A stretch of 11,764 nucleotides of DNA from an uncultured Bacilli bacterium (GTDB taxonomy: Bacteria; Bacillota_I; Bacilli_A; RF39; UBA660): the NCBI GenBank assembly GCA_910587535.1, contig CAJUKM010000038.1, positions 1-11,764 of the forward strand, given 5' to 3'. Shown piece by piece: positions 1 through 5,384 of the stretch (the stretch's first letter is position 1; each line of letters starts with the position of its first letter). Under the pieces are notes generated by a model. That model worked only from the letters and a program-made list of their open reading frames with translations. It did not search any database and had not been told where the DNA came from. Made by a program: the position numbers and the translations under genes.

Positions 1-875
1 ACTATCGAGGAGCAGTGACAAACAACTACGTCAAATTTGGAGATTTTTATTGGAGAATCATCAGAGTAAATGGTGATGGAAGTCTAAGGATCATATATGA
101 TGGAACGCAAGGATATGCGAATGGAGTATCAAATACAGGAAGGCTAGCGTATACATATAAAGTATTCAATGCAAAGTATAATGATAACAAGTATGTCGGT
201 TGGATGTTCGGAGGAGCCCAAGGCGTGCCAAGTACATCAAAGACTCAGGCTCAGACGAATGAGACTAACTCAGATTTAAAGACCTTAGTAGATTCATGGT
301 ATAGGACAAACATAGTAGATAAGAATCTGGAAGAAAAGATAGCCGACGTAGTATTCTGTAACGATAGAACTACACCAGGTAAAGCAGCTACAGGATTTAG
401 TAGTGATACAGGATTAGGATATGGAAAAAATTATATAGCGTACGGAGCAGTAGCGAGGACGAATGTATGGAATACAGATCCTAAAAAAGTAAGACCTATA
501 TTTACATGTCCACAAAAGAACGACGCATTCACAGTGAGTGATGTGACAAATGGAAATGGAGACCTAACATACCCAGTAGGTTTGATTACAGCTGATGAAG
601 TAGTCGCAGCAGGGAGCGGAAAGCATGGTATAGGAAACTCAAATTATTACCTATATAAGGGATCATGGTATTGGACACTCTCACCGTGTTTTGGCAATGG
701 AACGTATTCTCTTATGTTTGATGTGCTCAGCAGTGGCCAGCTCCACGACCATGGTGTCCACACTACTAACGGTGCGGTCGCTCCAGTAATAAATTTAAAA
801 GCAGAATATGTTCAAACCATGATAGGAGATGGCACTATCAATAATCCTTATAGAGAAGTGGGAACTTCTATATAA
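1..875 (+). CDS. Surface protein paralogue, C-terminal part (5' truncated by window edge)
   Basis: This is the C-terminal domain of a secreted or surface-exposed protein whose beginning lies left of the window. The frame is open to the first full codon at position 3, and the residues there (YRGAV) align with the interior of the complete paralogue at 1127-2848, so the GTG at 15 is an internal valine and not a start. Shared blocks in order are FYWRI, IYDGT, MFGG, TNIVDKN, FCNDRT, KNDAFTV, LTYPxGLIT, YLYKG, YW and APVINLK, with a closing TMIGxGTI motif just before the stop. I do not recognise a named family with confidence. The aromatic-rich core with a YW ... PVINL frame at the C-terminus resembles C-type-lectin/FGE-like ligand-binding domains, which is an inference. 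The segment between YW and APVINLK is compositionally unlike the rest (see the entry for 675-776). A terminator follows the stop directly. Confidence 0.85.
   Translation, partial: YRGAVTNNYVKFGDFYWRIIRVNGDGSLRIIYDGTQGYANGVSNTGRLAYTYKVFNAKYNDNKYVGWMFGGAQGVPSTSKTQAQTNETNSDLKTLVDSWYRTNIVDKNLEEKIADVVFCNDRTTPGKAATGFSSDTGLGYGKNYIAYGAVARTNVWNTDPKKVRPIFTCPQKNDAFTVSDVTNGNGDLTYPVGLITADEVVAAGSGKHGIGNSNYYLYKGSWYWTLSPCFGNGTYSLMFDVLSSGQLHDHGVHTTNGAVAPVINLKAEYVQTMIGDGTINNPYREVGTSI
675..776 (+). other. Candidate hypervariable segment (DGR variable-region-like) within the surface protein
   Basis: Between the conserved YW (ending at 674) and the APVINLK block (from 780), this paralogue shares little with its neighbour, although both sides align well. 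Bases 721-780 are 36/60 G+C with only 12 A, while 781-840 are 20/60 G+C. Of the 35 codons from 675 to 779, 26 end in C or T. Many, for example CAC GAC CAT GGT at 744-755, are one or two first/second-base changes away from AAC or AAT. In diversity-generating retroelements, template adenines are randomised, so AAY codons become NNY in the variable region of a C-type-lectin-fold target, close to the 3' end of the gene. The position, codon pattern and low A content fit this. No template repeat, reverse transcriptase or accessory gene is in the window, so the call is an inference. Confidence 0.45.
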
Positions 876-887
876 AGTTTTAGAAGA

Positions 888-924
888 GATAAAAGTATCC
901 TTATATTTACTTTTATCTTTTTTT
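888..924 (+). terminator. Factor-independent terminator after the first surface gene
   Basis: A perfect 10-bp inverted repeat, GATAAAAGTA (888-897) and TACTTTTATC (908-917), encloses a 10-nt loop and runs into seven consecutive T (918-924). It lies 12 bases after the stop of the truncated surface gene. The stem is AT-rich, but its length and the T-run make a convincing terminator. A few A residues before the stem could pair with the T-run and lengthen the helix, possibly giving some activity in the other direction. Confidence 0.8.
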
Positions 925-980
925 ATGCATAATAGTTCTTGAAAAAGTACCCAAAAGAAGTAGATAATAAATGAGAGTCA

Positions 981-989
981 TGATATACT
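981..989 (+). promoter_or_regulatory. Possible extended -10 promoter for the 573-aa surface protein gene
   Basis: TGATATACT fits an extended -10 element (TGn followed by TATACT). No good -35 lies 16-18 bases upstream. A second, weaker candidate is TTGAAA at 939-944 with GATAAT at 963-968 (18-base spacing). From the first candidate the transcript would carry an untranslated leader of about 130 bases. The intergenic stretch 876-1126 otherwise holds only the terminator at 888-924; I see no small gene and no recognisable riboswitch in it. Confidence 0.35.
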
Positions 990-1126
990 TGTCATAAGAA
1001 AGTAGCAAATAAAACTTGTAAAAAGCTTTCCAAACTTTAGCAAATACTTTTGGTAAGAATAACTGTAAAGTGACATTTTTTTGAAGAAAGCCAAAGGAGA
1101 ATTCAGAAGAAGAGAGGTTTTTTTGT

Positions 1127-2848
1127 ATGCGAGAAAAAAGAAAGAAAATGATGATTCTCTTGTTATGTATAGCAGCTTTAATGTTAGTTAGTATTCTAGG
1201 AACATATGCATATTTTACATCCAATATAAATAACGACAAAAGACAAGAAGCAGAAGTTGATATGGGTACTATGAGACTCAGATTTGCCGATAACGATAAC
1301 GGGATAAATACCAGATTGACTTTTGGAGAGTCTATCACTAAGAAATTTACTCTAGAGAATACTGGAACACTTGACGCGACCGTCTCTATAGAGTGGTTAG
1401 ATATGATAAACACATATACCGAAGGAAGTCTTACTTATACTCTTTTCTATTCAGAGTCAGAGAATGAAGACTACAGTGAAGTGATAGACTCTAAGAACGT
1501 ACCAACATCTAGTACAGTATTCACAAGTACATTAGTGCCAGACATAACTATCCCAGTAGGAAAGACCTACTATTACAATTTAGTGATAACTTTAAATAAT
1601 TTGAACGAAGTGGATCAAACAGAAGACTTGAATGCAAGCTTCTCTACGAAGTTCGTAGTTAGTCAACCTTCGACAAATAGAAAGTATACTTTAACGATAG
1701 ATCCGAATGGCGGAACAATAGATGGATCTAGTGAGATACAGACATTTAATTTAAGTGTTGGAGATGAACAAAACATTTCAATTCCTTTAAATCTGGATAG
1801 CGATTTTATAGAGTGGAATATATCTGGATATGACAGTACAATTAGTGGTAGTACAGTAGTCATGGGTAAATCCAATACTAGGATAGTTGCGAAGTATAAA
1901 GCAGGATTATCGAGAGAAATATTAAATCACTTGAAAGTCGTTCCAAATGTAAATACACCCAGTAGTTTTATAGTCGAAGCCACTACAGATGAAGGAGTAT
2001 TTAGAGCACAAGACGATTACGGTACGAGTTATTATTACAGAGGTGCGGTTGAGAATAATTATGTCGAGTTTGCTGGATTCTATTGGAGGATAGTCAGAAT
2101 AAATGGAAACGGTTCAGTGAGGATGATATACGATGGAACTACAGCTCATCCTAATGGTGAAAACAATACAGACCGATTTACCCATTTAGGACAAATGTGG
2201 AATAGTGTAAGAAATGACGCGAAGTACATGGGGTATATGTTCGGAGGAGAAAACGGAGTAGCATCGACTCAGAGAGAAGAAGCAGTAAGAAATGAAACAG
2301 ATTCTGCCATAAAAAGTGTTATAGACGATTGGTATAAAACTAATATCGTCGATAAAAATTACGATAGATATGTATCAGATACATTATTTTGTAATGATAG
2401 AACCGTGGACGAACATTCTAACAAAATTGAGGGCTATGGTACAAAATTGACTTATACTACGGGAAGAAGTAGATTTAGATCGACTTTGAAAGGACAGGTG
2501 ATACTTACATGTACAGATAAAAACGATGCGTTTACCGTTGGTGATACCGAAAGGGGAAATGGAAGTTTAACATATCCGATAGGACTTATAACACTCGATG
2601 AGAGAATGATGGCAGGAGTCTATAAGGTGAATGCTAAAAACTACCTCTATAAAGGCAATCAATATTGGTCGATGACCCCAGATTCCTTATATAATAGTAG
2701 GGCTAATATCATTATGGTAGAAAGTTCAGAAAGTTATTTATATGCAAATTCAACAACTGTAGACGTAGCGCCAGTTATAAACTTAAAACCGGAATACGTA
2801 AAAACTATGATCGGATCTGGAACGATCGACGATCCGTTTAGGGCGTAA
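1127..2848 (+). CDS. Surface protein: SipW-class signal peptide, TasA-like region, InlB-type repeat, variable-tip C-terminal domain
   Basis: A 573-aa secreted or surface protein. Residues 1-33 form a basic start, a hydrophobic stretch and the motif GTYAYFTS (25-32), characteristic of signal peptides handled by SipW-type signal peptidases, as in TasA and camelysin (CalY). Residues about 33-185 are beta-rich with the TasA/CalY-like elements of an early KKFTLENTGT block and a YYYNLVITL strand. Residues about 187-257 look like one InlB B-repeat (Listeria-Bacteroides repeat), with TLTIDPNGGTIDG at the front and VAKYKAG at the end. Residues about 302-573 are the domain shared with the truncated paralogue upstream. 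Its divergent segment is 515-546, before VAPVINLK. I see no LPXTG motif or C-terminal membrane helix, so attachment would be by assembly or other interactions. The start is supported by AGAGAGG at 1111-1117, nine bases before the ATG. No SipW peptidase gene is in the window. A role in adhesion or matrix formation is inferred. Confidence 0.8.
   Translation: MREKRKKMMILLLCIAALMLVSILGTYAYFTSNINNDKRQEAEVDMGTMRLRFADNDNGINTRLTFGESITKKFTLENTGTLDATVSIEWLDMINTYTEGSLTYTLFYSESENEDYSEVIDSKNVPTSSTVFTSTLVPDITIPVGKTYYYNLVITLNNLNEVDQTEDLNASFSTKFVVSQPSTNRKYTLTIDPNGGTIDGSSEIQTFNLSVGDEQNISIPLNLDSDFIEWNISGYDSTISGSTVVMGKSNTRIVAKYKAGLSREILNHLKVVPNVNTPSSFIVEATTDEGVFRAQDDYGTSYYYRGAVENNYVEFAGFYWRIVRINGNGSVRMIYDGTTAHPNGENNTDRFTHLGQMWNSVRNDAKYMGYMFGGENGVASTQREEAVRNETDSAIKSVIDDWYKTNIVDKNYDRYVSDTLFCNDRTVDEHSNKIEGYGTKLTYTTGRSRFRSTLKGQVILTCTDKNDAFTVGDTERGNGSLTYPIGLITLDERMMAGVYKVNAKNYLYKGNQYWSMTPDSLYNSRANIIMVESSESYLYANSTTVDVAPVINLKPEYVKTMIGSGTIDDPFRA
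2669..2764 (+). other. Divergent segment of the second paralogue, equivalent to the candidate variable region
   Basis: This codes for residues 515-546, between YW and VAPVINLK. It is 32 codons against 34 in the upstream paralogue, yet the two are barely alignable while their flanks match. Unlike the upstream copy it is AT-rich, uses many A- and G-ending codons (about half end in C or T), and its 3' flank differs at synonymous positions. It therefore does not look like a recently rewritten region and is better explained as ordinary divergence at the ligand-facing part of the domain. Confidence 0.4.
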
Positions 2849-2858
2849 AGATTTAAAA

Positions 2859-2886
2859 TTGATTAATATTAAAATAGTGTTATAAT
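2859..2886 (+). promoter_or_regulatory. Sigma-A type promoter for the 241-aa membrane protein gene
   Basis: TTGATT (2859-2864) is followed after 16 bases by a perfect TATAAT (2881-2886) that also has the TGn extension (TGT at 2878-2880). The expected start near 2893 would leave only a very short leader before AAGGA (2896-2900) and the ATG at 2908. I see no terminator between the preceding stop and this promoter. Confidence 0.75.
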
Positions 2887-2907
2887 GTACATAGTAAGGA
2901 TAGTAGT

Positions 2908-3633
2908 ATGAAAAAAAAGAAATTGTTTTACGTTTTAGTTTTGATTTTGTTAGTCGTATTTGTCGGATATAAGTTGGTCATTTTAAATAATTATAAGATA
3001 AGTAGAGTGATGACTTCTTCTTATAAAGATTTTTTAGACGGGTTAAAAAATAAAAAGACTATATCTTTGGAATCTAAAGAGATGACTGGAGAAGCTGAAT
3101 ATGTCCAAATAGACGGTTTACATATAAAGAACGATTTTCCAGGATATAAAGTATCCGTCCAGGAGAACGAAGTAGTCGATCAGAAAAATATCCTCATAGA
3201 AAATGAAGCAGGGGATAGATCGGCTGTAATCAGATTCGGTTTAGATACGAGTGCCAAAGTTCAGGTCATAAAGAGTCAAGACGAAAAGGGGAATTTTAGA
3301 ACAAAGTATTTAGAGAAGAAAAAAATAGAAGACGATTTAGATTTGTTCGAATATCTACTAAAAATAAAGGATAAAAAATATAACATTTTTACTAGTACAA
3401 AAACTATTAAAGGTGATTATTATATCCATCAAGTGATGTCTTCTTATATGTTAGGTAGCGATGTCATCTATTTTGAAGGAGATAAAAAAGGATATATGAC
3501 AAATTTAGAAGATTTAGGTTGGGAAGCATTTCTCTTTAAAGATGGTCGCAGCTACTATATTACGTTTTGGGGAGCAGACTATTTTAGCGAGGAGAAAATA
3601 ATCGAAATATTAGAAAATGCGCTACTAGACTAA
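2908..3633 (+). CDS. Membrane-anchored protein of unknown function, 241 aa
   Basis: I do not recognise this family. Four lysines at residues 2-5 are followed by a single hydrophobic helix at about 7-26 and then a polar, lysine- and acid-rich remainder, so the protein is probably anchored by an uncleaved N-terminal helix with the rest outside the cell. There is no lipobox cysteine at the end of the hydrophobic stretch. The outer part looks mixed alpha/beta, with an ENEAGDRSAVIRFG stretch near residues 90-105 and aromatic clusters such as YYIHQVMSSYM and SYYITFWGADYF towards the C-terminus. The gene has its own promoter and the AAGGA Shine-Dalgarno sequence seven bases before the ATG. It sits alone between the surface-protein pair and the rimP-nusA operon, so its neighbours give no functional clue. 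Confidence 0.75.
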   Translation: MKKKKLFYVLVLILLVVFVGYKLVILNNYKISRVMTSSYKDFLDGLKNKKTISLESKEMTGEAEYVQIDGLHIKNDFPGYKVSVQENEVVDQKNILIENEAGDRSAVIRFGLDTSAKVQVIKSQDEKGNFRTKYLEKKKIEDDLDLFEYLLKIKDKKYNIFTSTKTIKGDYYIHQVMSSYMLGSDVIYFEGDKKGYMTNLEDLGWEAFLFKDGRSYYITFWGADYFSEEKIIEILENALLD

Positions 3634-3643
3634 AAAATAAGAT

Positions 3644-3672
3644 TTGTCTTTTAAAAAGAAGTGTGTTATAAT
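3644..3672 (+). promoter_or_regulatory. Sigma-A type promoter of the rimP-nusA-infB operon
   Basis: TTGTCT (3644-3649), a 17-base spacer and a perfect TATAAT (3667-3672) with the TGn extension at 3664-3666. This is the strongest promoter in the window, and its GTGTTATAAT core is the same as that of the promoter at 2859-2886. Transcription should start near 3679, about 58 bases before the rimP start codon, so the hairpin at 3693-3714 falls within the leader RNA. Confidence 0.85.
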
Positions 3673-3692
3673 TTTTCTATTAGACAGAAAGG

Positions 3693-3716
3693 AAGTGGGC
3701 ATAATAACCCACTTTT
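3693..3716 (+). promoter_or_regulatory. Leader hairpin with short U-tract before rimP (candidate attenuator)
   Basis: AAGTGGG (3693-3699) and CCCACTT (3708-3714) form a perfect 7-bp stem with an 8-nt loop, followed by a short T-run: TTTT at 3713-3716, two of which belong to the stem, then A and TT. It lies in the untranslated leader, starting about 14 bases after the predicted transcription start. In Bacillus subtilis the rimP(ylxS)-nusA operon is autoregulated by NusA-dependent termination in its leader. A modest stem with a weak U-tract at the same place fits that arrangement. Whether it terminates here is an inference. Confidence 0.6.
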
Positions 3717-3736
3717 ATTAATGATTGGTGGTATTA

Positions 3737-3991
3737 ATGGAAGATATTTTAAAAAAGCTTGAAGAGGCAATAAAAAAACCGATGGAGGATATGGCAATAG
3801 CAGTATGTTCTATATCATATGAAAAAGAAAACGGATACAATTTTTTGAAAATCGTTTTAGACAGAGTTAACGGTATAGATATGGATACGATAGTCGAAGC
3901 GACTAATGTAATAAGTCCGATAGTCGATGAACTCGATTTGATAGACGAAGAATATATACTAGATATTTCAAGTAAGGAAAGAGGTAATTAA
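3737..3991 (+). CDS. rimP: RimP-like ribosome maturation factor, N-terminal domain only (84 aa)
   Basis: RimP binds the 30S subunit and helps its late maturation. The product matches the N-terminal alpha/beta domain: an initial helix, a strand around IAVCSISYEKENG, the FLKIVLDR strand, a TIVEATNVISPIVDELDLI helix, and the closing YILDIS strand that in full-length proteins leads to an SSPGLDRPL-type motif. It ends at SSKERGN, so the C-terminal SH3-like domain (about 65-70 residues in the usual 150-aa protein) is absent, and nusA begins two bases after the stop, leaving no room for a remnant. I chose ATG 3737 because GGTGG at 3727-3731 is correctly spaced before it; the in-frame TTG at 3725 would add only MVVL and consume that site. 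Identity rests on the domain pattern and on the invariant position before nusA. Confidence 0.8.
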   Translation: MEDILKKLEEAIKKPMEDMAIAVCSISYEKENGYNFLKIVLDRVNGIDMDTIVEATNVISPIVDELDLIDEEYILDISSKERGN

Positions 3992-3993
3992 AA

Positions 3994-5109
3994 GTGGAAG
4001 CTAAAAATTTTATTAAAAACGTACACCTAGTTGCAGAAGAAAAAGGAATAGATGAATCGATAATATTCGAAGCTATGGAACAAGCACTCATCACAGCATA
4101 TAAGAAGAATTATAATGCAAAAACTAATGTTAAACCTAGAATCGATAAAGAGACTGGTGACATAAAAATATTTACTTATTATGTCGTCGTCAGCGATTAT
4201 GAAGATCCTGAAGTTACGATAGATGAAGAAGGAAATGAAATAGTCAAAGAACCTGAAGTTCCAGTAGATGCACAGATATTATTAGAAGATGCTCGTAAAA
4301 AAGTTCCAGATATCGAAATCGGTGAGACTATCGAAGAGGAAGTTACTCCTGATGATTTCGGTAGAGTGGCCGTTCAAACTGCGAAACAAGTGTTGATCCA
4401 GAAGATCAGAACAGCAGAAAGAGAAAGCATCATGGCAGATTTCGATGGAAAAGAAGGAGAATTGATGTTAGGAATGCTTGCGATGGAAGACGAGAAGAAT
4501 TACTATGTCGACCTCGGTAGAGCTAGAGGAATTCTTCCTAAGAGCGAAATGATTCCTGGAGAAGTCGTCAAGATGGGTTCTAGTATCAAAGTATATCTTC
4601 AGAAGGTCGAAGAAACTCCTAAGGGTCCATTAATCCTTTGTTCGAGAAAACATTATAACTTCGTAAGGAGATTGTTCGAAAGCGAGATACCTGAATTAGT
4701 AGATGGTACAGTACTACTTTATGGAGTAGCGAGAGAGGCTGGAATTAGAAGCAAAGTTGCAGTATATTCGACAGACGAAAGAATAGATCCAATAGGAGCT
4801 TGTATCGGAGAAAAAGGTTCACGAATCGGAAGTATATTTAAAGAGTTGAACGGTGAGAAAGTAGATTTGGTACTGTATTCTGAAGAACCAGAAGAGTTCA
4901 TAAAGAACGCATTAAATCCTGCTAAAAACGTCTATGTTTCAATCGATAAAGAAGCCGAGAAAAATGAAGCCTTCATCGTCGTATCCGATGACGAACTGAG
5001 TTTAGCTATAGGAAAAAAAGGTTCAAACATCAAATTGGCTAGCAAATTAACTAAATATCATTTAACTATCAAATCTATGAGTCAAGTTAACGAAGAAGGA
5101 AATATGTAA
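3994..5109 (+). CDS. nusA: Transcription termination/antitermination factor NusA
   Basis: NusA binds RNA polymerase and nascent RNA and modulates pausing, termination and antitermination. At 371 aa it has the length of the B. subtilis protein and, like it, lacks the C-terminal acidic repeats of the E. coli protein. The N-terminal RNA-polymerase-binding domain is at about 1-130, the S1 domain at about 150-215 (YYVDLGRARGILPKSE), KH1 contains IDPIGACIGEKG (264-275), and KH2 has GKKG at 340-343 in LSLAIGKKGSNIKLAS. The start is GTG at 3994, with AGAGG at 3980-3984 nine bases upstream; no in-frame ATG gives the complete N-terminal domain. The stop overlaps the ylxR start (TAATG), implying coupled translation. 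The leader hairpin before rimP may let NusA regulate its own synthesis. Confidence 0.97.
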   Translation: MEAKNFIKNVHLVAEEKGIDESIIFEAMEQALITAYKKNYNAKTNVKPRIDKETGDIKIFTYYVVVSDYEDPEVTIDEEGNEIVKEPEVPVDAQILLEDARKKVPDIEIGETIEEEVTPDDFGRVAVQTAKQVLIQKIRTAERESIMADFDGKEGELMLGMLAMEDEKNYYVDLGRARGILPKSEMIPGEVVKMGSSIKVYLQKVEETPKGPLILCSRKHYNFVRRLFESEIPELVDGTVLLYGVAREAGIRSKVAVYSTDERIDPIGACIGEKGSRIGSIFKELNGEKVDLVLYSEEPEEFIKNALNPAKNVYVSIDKEAEKNEAFIVVSDDELSLAIGKKGSNIKLASKLTKYHLTIKSMSQVNEEGNM

Positions 5110-5366
5110 TGAAAGTTAAAAAGATTCCTATGAGAACCTGTGTGGTTACGAAGGAAAAGTTGCCTAAGAAAGACTTGTTACGAATAGTCAAGTTCGACGG
5201 AGTTGTATCTGTCGATGCCACAGGAAAACAAAATGGTAAAGGGTGTTATATAAAAAAAGATAGAGATACTCTTTTAAAAGCTAAAAAAAGTAAAATTTTA
5301 GATAGAGTATTAGAGACTACGATAGAAGATAATATATACGATCAAATAGAAAAGCTGATCGCTTAG
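5109..5366 (+). CDS. ylxR: YlxR/RnpM family RNA-binding protein
   Basis: A small basic protein of 85 aa. The signature PMRTCVVTKEKLPKKDLLRIV near the N-terminus and the later GKGCYI (usually GRGAY) are the two conserved blocks of the YlxR family, with a lysine-rich patch around residues 53-63. In B. subtilis YlxR has been described as RnpM, a modulator of RNase P activity, and the family is almost always encoded between nusA and infB. The ATG shares a base with the nusA stop, so ribosomes probably re-initiate. In many Bacillota the L7Ae-like ylxQ (rplGA) follows; here infB follows after 18 bases with no room for it. Confidence 0.93.
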   Translation: MKVKKIPMRTCVVTKEKLPKKDLLRIVKFDGVVSVDATGKQNGKGCYIKKDRDTLLKAKKSKILDRVLETTIEDNIYDQIEKLIA

Positions 5367-5384
5367 AAAGGAAGGTGACCATTT

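Noticed and set aside
15..17. GTG as start codon of the first gene
   Set aside because: The frame is open to the window edge and the residues before it (YRGA) align with the interior of the complete paralogue, so this is an internal valine.
876..1126. Searched for a DGR template repeat or small RNA in this gap
   Set aside because: No stretch resembling 675-785 with extra adenines was seen here or elsewhere in the window, and no defined RNA structure other than the terminator.
913..1413. 166-codon open frame on the minus strand
   Set aside because: It lies across the intergenic leader and antisense to the signal-peptide and TasA-like region of the 573-aa gene, has no recognisable domain, and runs through a terminator; other minus-strand frames in the window are likewise antisense shadows of real genes.
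3725..3736. TTG as an earlier start of rimP
   Set aside because: It would place the GGTGG ribosome-binding site inside the coding region; the ATG at 3737 is correctly spaced and begins the conserved N-terminal helix.
3994..5109. Frequent TCGA tetranucleotides (12 counted in nusA) and a habit of C-ending codons before GA-starting codons
   Set aside because: The excess is weaker in infB (12 in 2097 bases) and in the last gene (10 in 1458 bases), so it looks like codon-pair preference of well-expressed genes and not a site-specific signal.
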